A DNA stretch of 64,000 nucleotides, taken from Amphiura filiformis (taxonomy: Eukaryota > Echinodermata > Ophiuroidea > Amphilepidida > Amphiuridae). The position numbers and the translations under genes are program-made. The stretch is from positions 24,836,262 through 24,900,261 of the forward strand of contig NC_092642.1 of NCBI RefSeq assembly GCF_039555335.1, written 5' to 3'. Below are positions 26,101 to 38,800 of the stretch, in pieces (positions within the stretch are counted from its first letter, which is position 1; each line of letters begins with the position of its first letter). The notes under the pieces were generated by a model that saw only the letters and a list, made by a program, of their open reading frames with translations, had not been told where the DNA came from and made no database searches.

Positions 26101-26834
26101 AAATGCTTCTTTTCCTACAGATTCTATGGTACAGAGATGCGACTGACACATATGCATTGACATTAGTTGGTGTCTATGGGGTCCTCACAGATTTTGAGTT
26201 CAAGGTCAAACAGGGGACAAAAATGGTTGATTACTGAAAATCACTTTAAAATTTAATATTTTCTGCATATTACGTGCTGTGACCATCAGAATAATGCCAA
26301 AAGGGCTCTAGCATTATGTTCATATACGATTGTAATCAGATTTGGCTTAAACATGGAGGAGGGGTCTGTTTTGGGGTCAAAAGGGTAAAATTCTAAAATT
26401 TGTCCAATTTAAATGAAAATTAGTATATGTGATCTTGATATGATTCAAAATATATTGGAGGTCATTTCAAGGTCACCAGAGGTCAAGGAAAGGTCAAAAG
26501 GGGTCAAATTCTAATATTTGTCCAATTTAGATGAAAATTAGTATATGTGATCTTGATATGATTCAAAATATATTGGAGGTCATTTCAAGGTCACCAGAAG
26601 TCAACTAAAGGTCAAAGGGGTCAAATTACAAAGTTTATTCAATTTGAATGAAAATTAGTATATGTTATGTGGATATGATGCAAAATGTGGTGAAGGTCAT
26701 TTCAAGGTCATCAGATGTCATTTCAAGGTCACGGCTAGACTTCGCAGCCTTACTAAGGATGCAATATATCTAGTTAGTCTAGCCGAGCGGCGGCTAGACT
26801 CCTGTTTCCCAGTAGTTTCTTTCTTCTTCTTCTT

Positions 26835-26865
<31 letters not shown>

Positions 26866-29800
26866 GTCTAGCCGAGCGGCGGCTAGACTCCTGTTTCCCA
26901 GTAGTTAGTCTAGCCGAGCGGCGGCTAGACTCCTGTTTCCCAGTAGTTTCTTTCTTCTTCTTCTTCTTAGTCTAGCCGAGCAACGGCTGGACTCTTGCAT
27001 TTCAGCGATTTCTTTCTTCTGTCAACTTTTCTGTCAACATTCCTTCTTCTCCTAGAGCATTTGACAGAATTCCACGAAATTAACTTCAACAGTTTATTGA
27101 CTAATGTAGTTTAGGGGTCTTCATAGATTTCGGATCAACCGTCATTAAGTGGGTCATTTTGGTCTTTTTAATTACTGCAGTCTCTGCATCGGCTAACAGT
27201 CACGCGATATCAGCCTATACCGGTCATAGGAATTCTGTGTTATTCTTCACCGTCCATCTGACACGAAAACAACATGATGGCGAGTTGATGTGTGCCAGAT
27301 GAGTTGCCAGGATTTATCCCGAATTTGCCGCGCCGGCGAACGCCCAAACAGATTTTATCATCATTTTATAGAGTCCCTGACCTTTTCTAATCACCCACTA
27401 TGACTGTGTATTCGGTGTATAGGCAACTGCTACGATAAAGCAACACTATGGTTCTAATCCTTTTCATTCTTCACTATACATTACATAATATTAAATAGGC
27501 TTTCTAAGGATTATTACCGAGTCCTGCAGGGATTACGTCAGACCGGTATTGTTGACTAAAATGTCCTTTATAAACTGGTATTGATCATAATACTACAGTG
27601 TACATGGTAAGAAAAAAAACATTCATCCAATCTATTCACAATATTCAACCATGAATGGGTGCTTTTATCATGCTAATTCCACCACTATCATCAACACTAT
27701 ACATCAGTTCTATACAATTTAGATCCGACCTCAATGTTATACAATAACACCAACACATACTACTTGGAATTTGTTCAGAAAACTTCAGCATCCCTCTATA
27801 GCGCAGCGGTAAGAACCCCGGCTTGTGGCTCTGATCTCGCTCTACGGGTGTGGGTTCGAACCCCTACCTGTTTCATATATATATATATATTATTTTTTTT
27901 TACTAGTCGTGACTATTTTTAGTCTAGCCGAGCAACGGCTGGACTCTTGCATTTCAGCGAATTCTTTCTTCTGTCAACTTTTCTGTCAACATTCTTTCTT
28001 CTCCTAGAGCATTTGACAGAATTCCACGAAATTAACTTCAACTGTTTATTGACTAATGTAGTTTAGGGGTCTTCATAGATTTCGGATCAACCGTCATTAA
28101 GTGGGTCATTTTGGTCTTTTTTAATTACTGCAGTCTCTGCATCGGCTAACAGTCACGCGATATCAGCCTATACCGGTCATAGGAATTCTGTGTTATTCTT
28201 CACCGTCCATCTGACACGAAAACAACATGATGGCGAGTTGATGTGTGCCAGATGAGTTGCCAGGATTTATCCTGAATTTGCCGCGCCGGCGAACGCCCAA
28301 ACAGATTTTATCATCATTTTATAGAGTCCCCGACCTTTTCTAATCACCCACTATGACTGTGTATTCGGTGTATAGGCAACTGCTACGATAAAGCAACACT
28401 ATGGTTCTAATCCTTTTCATTCTTCACTATACATTACATAATATTAAATAGGCTTTCTAAGGATTATTACCGAGTCCTGCAGGGATTACGTCAGACCGGT
28501 ATTGTTGACTAAAATGTCCTTTATAAACTGGTATTGATCATAATACTACAGTGTACATGGTAAGAAAAAAAACATTCATCCAATCTATTCACAATATTCA
28601 ACCATGAATGGGTGCTTTTATCATGCTAATTCCACCACTATCATCAACACTATACATCAGTTCTATACAATTTAGATCCGACCTCAATGTTATACAATAA
28701 CACCAACACATACTACTTGGAATTTGTTCAGAAAACTTCAGCATCCCTCTATAGCGCAGCGGTAGAACCCCGGCTTGTGGCTCTGATCTCGCTCTACGGG
28801 TGTGGGTTCGAACCCCTACCTGTTTCATATATATATATATATTATTTTTTTTTTGCTAGTCGTGACTATTTTTAGTCTAGCCGAGCAACGGCTGGACTCT
28901 TGCATTTCAGCGATTTCTTTCTTCTGTCAACTTTTCTGTCAACATTCCTTCTTCTCCTAGAGCATTTGACAGAATTCCACGAAATTAACTTCAACTGTTT
29001 ATTGACTAATGTAGTTTAGGGGTCTTCATAGATTTCGGATCAACCGTCATTAAGTGGGTCATTTTGGTCTTTTTAATTACTGCAGTCTCTGCATCGGCTA
29101 ACAGTCACGCGATATGAGCCTATACCGGTCATAGGAATTCTGTGTTATTCTTCACCGTCCATCTGACACGAAAACAACATGATGGCGAGTTGATGTGTGC
29201 CAGATGAGTTGCCAGGATTTATCCTGAATTTGCCGCGCCGGCGAACGCCCAAACAGATTTTATCATCATTTTATAGAGTCCCCGACCTTTTCTAATCACC
29301 CACTATGACTGTGTATTCGGTGTATAGGCAACTGCTACGATAAAGCAACACTATGGTTCTAATCCTTTTCATTCTTCACTATACATTACATAATATTAAA
29401 TAGGCTTTCTAAGGATTATTACCGAGTCCTGCAGGGATTACGTCAGACCGGTATTGTTGACTAAAATGTCCTTTATAAACTGGTATTGATCATAATACTA
29501 CAGTGTACATGGTAAAAAAAAAAACATTCATCCAATCTATTCACAATATTCAACCATGAATGGGTGCTTTTATCATGCTAATTCCACCACTATCATCAAC
29601 ACTATACATCAGTTCTATACAATTTAGATCCGACCTCAATGTTATACAATAACACCAACACATACTACTTGGAATTTGTTCAGAAAACTTCAGCATCCCT
29701 CTATAGCGCAGCGGTAAGAACCCCGGCTTGTGGCTCTGATCTCGCTCTACGGGTGTGGGTTCGAACCCCTACCTGTTTCATATATATATATATATTATTT

Positions 29801-32800
29801 TTTTCTTGCTAGTCGTGACTATTTTTAGTCTAGCCGAGCAACGGCTGGACTCTTGCATTTCAGCGATTTCTTTCTTCTGTCAACTTTTCTGTCAACATTC
29901 CTTCTTCTCCTAGAGCATTTGACAGAATTCCACGAAATTAACTTCAACTGTTTATTGACTAATGTAGTTTAGGGGTCTTCATAGATTTCGGATCAACCGT
30001 CATTAAGTGGGTCATTTTGGTCTTTTTTAATGACTGCAGTCTCTGCATCGGCTAACAGTCACGCGATATCAGCCTATACCGGTCATAGGAATTCTGTGTT
30101 ATTCTTCACCGTCCATCTGACACGAAAACAACATGATGGCGAGTTGATGTGTGCCAGATGAGTTGCCAGGATTTATCCTGAATTTGCCGCGCCGGCGAAC
30201 GCCCAAACAGATTTTATCATCATTTTATAGAGTCCCCGACCTTTTCTAATCACCCACTATGACTGTGTATTCGGTGTATAGGCAACTGCTACGATAAAGC
30301 AACACTATGGTTCTAATCCTTTTCATTCTTCACTATACATTACATAATATTAAATAGGCTTTCTAAGGATTATTACCGAGTCCTGCAGGGATTACGTCAG
30401 ACCGGTATTGTTGACTAAAATGTCCTTTATAAACTGGTATTGATCATAATACTACAGTGTACAAAAAAAAAAAAAAAACATTCATCCAATCTATTCACAA
30501 TATTCAACCATGAATGGGTGCTTTTATCATGCTAATTCCACCACTATCATCAACACTATACATCAGTTCTATACAATTTAGATCCGACCTCAATGTTATA
30601 CAATAACACCAACACATACTACTTGGAATTTGTTCAGAAAACTTCAGCATCCCTCTATAGCGCAGCGGTAAGAACCCCGGCTTGTGGCTCTGATCTCGCT
30701 CTACGGGTGTGGGTTCGAACCCTACCTGTTTCATATATATATATATATTATTTTTTTTTGCTAGTCGTGACTATTTTTAGTCTAGCCGAGCAACGGCTGG
30801 ACTCTTGCATTTCAGCGATTTCTTTCTTCTGTCAACTTTTCTGTCAACATTCCTTCTTCTCCTAGAGCATTTGACAGAATTCCACGAAATTAACTTCAAC
30901 TGTTTATTGACTAATGTAGTTTAGGGGGTCTTCATAGATTTCGGATCAACCGTCATTAAGGTTATACAAAATCTGTCATGGCTTTGTCAGCTCAAAAAAT
31001 ATATTATCATCTTACACGTAAGAAAACATGCATACCAATCATGTGAAATAAAAAAAAAAATTAAAAAAAGTGTAAAATGACCATTTTAGCTTATTTTGTC
31101 ACCTTCAGTCATCTCCTATTGTTAAATTTGTTTACCGATGCTTGGTAACAAATTTGATTGACAGGCAATAGCTTGTCATCTGTCATGCGCAACACAATAT
31201 TATCTCTATAAAACATACTATAAAGATGTCAGCCTCGTGCAATTAAATGATCACCAGTTGCAAGCTCGACCCAAGACGCACTCGACCTAAAAGACACTGC
31301 CCTGTTGTAATGTAGCCAGAAAAAACCCCGACCGGCCCGGTCAATATTTTTTGAGGCCTGTGATTGATTGGGTGGGAGTGGGGCACCCAGGGGAGTCGGT
31401 GGGGAACATCCCCACAGATAATTTTCAGGAATACATGGTAACAGCAAAGAGTCCTTAAAACCGGGCCTTAAAATGACTAAAAATGAGATAAAAAATTTAC
31501 AAATTGGGATAAAAATTTGTCTTTTCGGCCTATCTATCCCTCACACTAAAATCCTGGCCAATAACGGGCTGTGCTGGAGTTTGATTTACAGAATCGTTTC
31601 GGGTAGGCCTATTACATTCATGTTTTATATAGCACGAACGGCCGACGGGCTTGCGTTTCAAGATGTATTTGTTTGTAGGGCTCTGTTTAGTTAGTTCGTT
31701 GGGGTGGGCGTTTCATGTTTATTTTGTTTGTTTTAGCAGAGAAAATGGGGACATCTAAAGGCTGTGCATGCAATAATTATGAGCCCTGGGGAGGGTAAAA
31801 TTAGGGGGGCAAGAAATTTTGGCGAGCCGAAAGGCGTTGGGAAGCAATTTTTGGCCGGCCGAGAGGAGGGGCAAGTGATTTTTGGCACACATTCTTGGGA
31901 CGCATTTTAAATAAACACTCTAAAAATGCTTAGGAAAACCGTACGGAAAAGCTTAAATATGCAAATTTTCCTTCACGCTGCACTCGCAAGTCGCAACATG
32001 TATAAAGACCATTTAAAGTTTGTAAATTGAGATCCCAAAAATTTGGCATGTGCAGGGGGGGGGGGCAACGATTTTTTGGCGGGCCGAGATATAAGGGGGG
32101 GGGGGCAAGCGATTTTTGGCGGGCGGGGGGGTATTCTGCTGCATTACATTACCCCCCTCCCCGTGTGGGCCCCTCCCACATACCCGAAGAGGATGAGGGG
32201 TCAAAATTTGATGAATTATTGTTTTTATATTGCGCATTATATATATCAAATTTCCGGATCTGAGAAAATCTCGAATTTTAAAATGAAAATTCCTTAGAAC
32301 CCTGACTGGATGACTCGGCTAGATAATGGTACTCATTTAACATGCATCGTGGCCAAATCAAAGTTTTATATTATTGAGAACACCTTTTCATGCCAAAAAT
32401 TGATGAATTTTAGTCCATTATATAATTATCGGACCAGCATTCCACTGATTGCTGTCGGGTTTTGCGTACAAAGACTCATCTCTTTTTCCTCAATGAATAT
32501 TACCCTAGTAATAAGTATGCAATGTGTATTAATGAACGATGACGTTTGAGATGCTGCTGCATGGACTGATGCCGTATAGGCCTATGTATACCATGTATAT
32601 TCTAAGATCAAGTCATGTTTAAGTCTAAATGGAAGCAAACTTAGGTCAAAGGTTTGATGTGGACCTTTTAGCTGTGGGGTGGGGAGGTTGGGTGGGGGTG
32701 AGTGAGTGTGTGTATGTATTTCCCTTGGGATATAGGCCTACTATTCAAGTCCCAATTTGTAGCGACACTCTGTATGTTTAACATACCGAATTTTACAAAT

Positions 32801-35800
32801 TACTCTTATATATCATACAATGTATTCTTCATGCATTAGTACCCCATGTGGGCCCCTCCCACATCCCGACCGGGGGGGGGGGACAATTTGATGAATCATT
32901 GTTTTTATATTGCGCATTATAAGCCTATACTATCAATTTCAGTCATGTAGGCCATGTTTAATATTATATTAGGTCAAAAAAAACTTTGAAGAATGTCTCT
33001 CATGTACAAAAGTATAGGAAACTGAACATTTAAAACCACCTTGAAGGAATCATTTTTTTTTCTTCAAAAAAGTCTAAAACACTCAGGTTTTTTTTTCAAA
33101 ATTTGTCTCTTTTGGGGTGCTAAATCTGCTAAAATGTTTGTCGTCTTGAAATTTTAACTAAAAGCACACTGAACGTGAAGGCCCAGGATGGGGTGCCGGT
33201 TGCTGGGGTTGGGTGGGGGAGGCAGTGGATACCAAGCACAATGTTTAATTATTGCCTTATTTTTCTGCTTCAACATCAGCCATATTGGTCATGTAATAAA
33301 ACCAAAAAACTTTTTTTAAGAGTGTCTCTTGTGCATAAAAGTATAGGAAACTCGAACCTTTAAAGCATGTTTCCTGGAAGAAGGAAGCACTTGTTATTAA
33401 AAGTGTAGAACAAGCCAGGAGCTTTGAAATGTTCTTTTTAATAACCTCTGAAATGTCCTTTCCTGTGGTGCGAAATGTGCAGAAACCATCTGGCTTAGGG
33501 CCCGTGGGCGGGCCGCGAACCCCCGTCCGTGCTGGGCGAGAGTTGCACTCGCTACGCTCGCTACGATTTGCAAGTTCAGAATTTTTGGGGTCAGTCTGTG
33601 CATCTCTGAATTTTGTAACAATCCAAAAAGTTGAGGGGTCTCATTTTTTTTCAACACCCCCTTAATTGTTGGACTGGGATTGACAAGCCAGTATATAAGC
33701 GCCGAGTATTTTGGTCCATTTTTAATATCATTAAAACTTTTGCTCCATTCGTGCGAATTTGTTCCAGCAAAATCATTTTGATAGTAGGTCATCAAGACAC
33801 AGGATTTGCAATTTGAGGCCCTGCACTGGTAGCCTACCCCCCCCTCCCCCGTTTTCGAGGCTCACATTCCCCCTCAGACCCGGGCCTCAGACACCCTCCC
33901 GATGGTCGCGCTATTCCTGAATCCGCCACTGCCCTCTCGGCCTACTAAAAATTTCATGTTTTTTTTGCCATGCGGGGGGGGGGGTATTTTTTGCAATGCA
34001 CAAAGGCCATTAAATTTTTTCTCCATATTGAGGCCTATTTCACAACCCATTAGGTATATAGGCCTATTAGGCCTAGTTTTCATGTGTTTTTTTTCTCGTG
34101 CATTACTTTTATGTATTTAGGGGGCTGTGAAGTTTTCTTTGGAAGGGGGGGTCTCAAATTTACTAAAAGTCAGCGCCAATAAAATTGCGCCCCCCCTTCC
34201 CGGCCACCACCGATACACCTTAGGCCTACCCCTTAACAGGCTAAAATTGTATTGAAATCGGTCCTTTTAAATGAAATAAACACACTATCTGTAGTCATCT
34301 TGTGACTCAGATTCTCTACATTTGGTCATTAAAATTTTTATGACCCCCCTATTTTTCCAAAAATTTACTAACCCCCCGTATATTTGGACCCCCCGAAGAA
34401 AATGCCAGCCCCTTAACATTTTTTTAAAGATTGGTTTTAGGCCTATTTATTTTTTTATTTTATTTTTTTTATTTACGGTATAGGCCTACTATTTAGCCCT
34501 ATTAGATTTCATATTGTAGGCCCTATGGATTAATTATATATTTTCTGAGAGAAAGAGAGAGCGGGAGAGAGAGAAATAGAGGGGGAAAGCAAGAGGGACT
34601 GAAGGAGAGTGCAGGAGAGGAAGAAAATGGCAAAGAAAATTGGACACAGTTGTTTGACATAGCGGGTCAAATTGAAATAAGGCCGAGTTGCCACAGGGCC
34701 GGCCCTCACAGGAACAACGTGAGTGACCTTGTGACCTCTCTTCGGAAATCAACACACGCTGAACTGAATGTGAATTCAAATCAAGTGTCCCGAGGATAAA
34801 TATTTCGAAATTTTGGCATCTTTGGACAAAATTGGAAAGAAGTAAGTTAGTATTTAGAATGTAACGCTATTCATTAATCGTCATGTCCATTTTGACCTCA
34901 ATAGAATGAAAGATATTGATAAAAGAGCGATTTTGTCGTCATGTATTTAATGGATTGGCCGTAACTCGGTAATTGAAAACCTTCACAAAATGACAGGGGA
35001 GTGTGCCTAAACGCCCGGATATTTCATTTTTGGTGAATCCTGGTAACACTAGCATACCACATATGTTATGGTAAGGTATCATAGAAATAATGTAGCTAAG
35101 AATTCTGGCGATAATATCATACACAAAAAACAATATTATTGTTGCAAAAATGACAACAAGTGGTACCAGATTCCATGCAAATTTTGTCATTGCTTAAGCT
35201 TATAAAATTAAATCAACGCAACCTTTATACAGGCTGAATAGCGACATTATTTTGTTGAACTGTTTATTATCTGTAGCCAAATTAAAAGCAAAATCGGGGC
35301 ATGCATCACTAACTTATGGCCTCTGTCACAAAAATCTTCATGCTCATGTGACGTGAACAAAATTGAAACACTGACAAAGTACATTTGTGTATGAGCTAGA
35401 TTAATAAATAATAATTAATAATAATGCTTAGAATGTTAGCTTCGAGATGACCTATGATTTTTAGGTCTACGATGTTTATTTTCTGGAGAAAAAAATTGGT
35501 TTAGGTGGCTACGTACAGCCCAGATTAGGATGAGAACCATAGAAATTTAGCGTAACCTTAAGTGGGTCATTTTGGTCTTTTTTAATTACTGCAGTCTCTG
35601 CATCGGCTAACAGTCACGCGATATCAGCCTATACCGGTCATAGGAATTCTGTGTTATTCTTCACCGTCCATCTGACACGAAAACAACATGATGGCGAGTT
35701 GATGTGTGCCAGATGAGTTGCCAGGATTTATCCGAATTTGCCGCGCCGGCGAACGCCCAAACAGATTTTATCATCATTTTATAGAGTCCCCGACCTTTTC

Positions 35801-38800
35801 TAATCACCCACTATGACTGTGTATTCGGTGTATAGGCAACTGCTACGATAAAGCAACACTATGGTTCTAATCCTTTTCATTCTTCACTATACATTACATA
35901 ATATTAAATAGGCTTTCTAAGGATTATTACCGAGTCCTGCAGGGATTACGTCAGACCGGTATTGTTGACTAAAATGTCCTTTATAAACTGGTATTGATCA
36001 TAATACTACAGTGTACATGGTAAGAAAAAAAAACATTCATCCAATCTATTCACAATATTCAACCATGAATGGGTGCTTTTATCATGCTAATTCCACCACT
36101 ATCATCAACACTATACATCAGTTCTATACAATTTAGATCCGACCTCAATGTTATACAATAACACCAACACATACTACTTGGAATTTGTTCAGAAAACTTC
36201 AGCATCCCTCTATAGCGCAGCGGTAAGAACCCCGGCTTGTGGCTCTGATCTCGCTCTACGGGTGTGGGTTCGAACCCCTACCTGTTTCATATATATATAT
36301 ATATTATTTTTTTTTTGCTAGTCGTGACTATTTTTAGTCTAGCCGAGCAACGGCTGGACTCTTGCATTTCAGCGATTTCTTTCTTCTGTCAACTTTTCTG
36401 TCAACATTCCTTCTTCTCCTAGAGCATTTGACAGAATTCCACGAAATTAACTTCAACTGTTTATTGACTAATGTAGTTTAGGGGTCTTCATAGATTTCGG
36501 ATCAACCGTCATTAAGTGGGTCATTTTGGTCTTTTTTACTTACTGCAGTCTCTGCATCGGCTAACAGTCACGCGATATCAGCCTATACCGGTCATAGGAA
36601 TTCTGTGTTATTCTTCACCGTCCATCTGACACGAAAACAACATGATGGCGAGTTGATGTGTGCCAGATGAGTTGCCAGGATTTATCCCGAATTTGCCGCG
36701 CCGGCGAACGCCCAAACAGATTTTATCATCATTTTATAGAGTCCCCGACCTTTTCTAATCACCCACTATGACTGTGTATTCGGTGTATAGGCAACTGCTA
36801 CGATAAAGCAACACTATGGTTCTAATCCTTTTCATTCTTCACTATACATTACATAATATTAAATAGGCTTTCTAAGGATTATTACCAAGCCCTGAAGCAA
36901 TTCCGTTCACCCCCGGGGGGGGGGGGGGCACATCAAAAATTTTTGGTGGGTATGCTCCCCCGGAATTTTGAGGTGGTGGGTCTTTGGGAGCTGATGGCGT
37001 ACCGGTAAAAGGGGTTTCGGAGCTGCGAACCGGGCTGTGAACAAGTTAAATGGGGTCTTTTGGAGCTGCGAAAAGTCAAAATCAAGGGTCTTTCTTGGCT
37101 TTTGGGCTGAAAATCGCCTGAAAAAACAAGAAATATGAGGAATGAGCAATTTTTGGGTCTTTTAGAGCTGAAATTATAAAAATCAAGGGTCTTTCGGAGC
37201 TGTATTTTGGTCAAATATAGGGGGTCTTTCGGAGCTGCGAAACCCAAAAAGGGGGGTCTTTCCGGGGGAGCATATCCGTATGGTCATTTGTGTTGAGGGC
37301 CCCCCCCCCCCCCGGGCGTTCACCATGCAATGATTCCGGCAAGTCACTTTATACACTTGTATTCCCCTACTACTTTTCTCAGTAGGCTTCTCAGTATTCA
37401 GTCATCGGCGCATGTGCTATCAGCCTTATTATTATCAGAACGTTCCAATCATTTATTAATATTTTGATCGCACAAATGTCTTAAATATTATTTTGTATTC
37501 AAATTTGATTTTTGAAATAAATTAAGACAAACTTGACAGATACGAAACCCTGAACAGCGCCATCCCGAATTTTAGCAGACACTTGCGCCTCCTTCCCAGT
37601 TACGGCCATGCTATTGTTCCGAGAGCCTGTCACCCATGCACATTCGATTCGGAACGTTTTCTGAACAAATTTGTAAGGTTGAGCTCTTATTCTATCGTTT
37701 TTATCAACTCAACCAAGAGTCACTCAAAATTCGGTTCCCTCGGAACGCCGATATATTTCGCTTAGGCACTATTTTTTACCGGGACTATGAAGGGTTACAC
37801 CAAATGCGGAAGGATTTAGTGTTGTGCGCCTGGCGAAATCTACACGGAGCACGTATGCAATGCAGGGGCCACACCAATTAATTATTTGAAGTACACGTAA
37901 AAACTTTACCACAGGCAATCACTGCCCGTGACCACGCTTTGTCACATGACAATCGTGCGGTCAAATATCACACAGTTGTTTGATATGATGCAAAACGTGG
38001 TGAAGGTCATTTCAAGGTCATTTCAAGGTCACGGCTAGACTTCGCAGCCTTTTAAGGATGCAATATATCTAGTTCTTCTTCTTCTTTCTGTCAACATTTA
38101 ACATAATTTGCTCTAGCTCCTTTATTATTTGACCGATTATGACCAAACTTGGGCGCAAGCTCCACTACCCCAGCCTTTACATTTGACATGACCCATTTGG
38201 GGTCAAACATCATGCATGAGTAATTTTGGCTAAAAATGTGATTTTTACCAAAATGCTTCTTCTCCTACAGATTACATGGTACAGTAATGAGATTTATACA
38301 TTGACTTTGGCTATAGCCGGGGCCTATGGGGTCCTCACAGATTTGGGGTCAAAGGTCATTAAGGGGTATTTCCGGCACATAACCAAATACCTTCAAAATG
38401 CTTCTTTTCCTACAGATTCTATGGTACAGAGATGCGACTGACACATATGCATTGACATTAGTTGGTGTCTATGGGGTCCTCACAGATTTTGAGTTCAAGG
38501 TCAAACAGGGGACAAAAATGGTTGATTACTGAAAATCACTTTAAAATTCAATATTTTCTGCATATTACGTGCTGTGGTCATCAGAATAATGCCAAAAGGG
38601 CTCTAGCATTATGTTCATATACGATTGTAATCAGATTTGGCTTAAACATGGAGGAGGGTCTGTTTTGGGGTCAAAGGGTAAAATTCTAAAGTTTGTCCAA
38701 TTTAAATGAAAATTAGTATATGTGATCTTGATATGATTCAAAATATATTGGAGGTCATTTCAAGGTCACCAGAGGTCAACGAAAGGTCAAAAGGGGTCAA

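Larger units (their letters stand above)
26968..30959 (+). repeat. array of ~953-bp units with tRNA-like modules (T1-T5)
   Basis: Units begin at TAGTCTAGCCGAGCAACGG (26968, 27920, 28873, 29826, 30778), spacing 952-953 bp, and end with a tRNA-like sequence, (AT)n, a T-run and GTCGTGACTATTTT. They are almost identical to each other by eye, differing in a few bases and homopolymer lengths. The fifth is split by a 4.6-kb insertion and resumes at 35558. Confidence 0.93.

Noticed and set aside
27734..30865. Frames beginning MLYNNTNTYYLEF in the 953-bp units
   Set aside because: They run through the tRNA-like module and the AT repeat; not coding.
27792..36282. Functional tRNA genes
   Set aside because: A and B boxes are good, but the acceptor stems do not pair; better described as tRNA-derived modules.
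37583..37881. Possible small genes near 37.6 kb
   Set aside because: Two overlapping frames without recognisable motifs; insufficient support.
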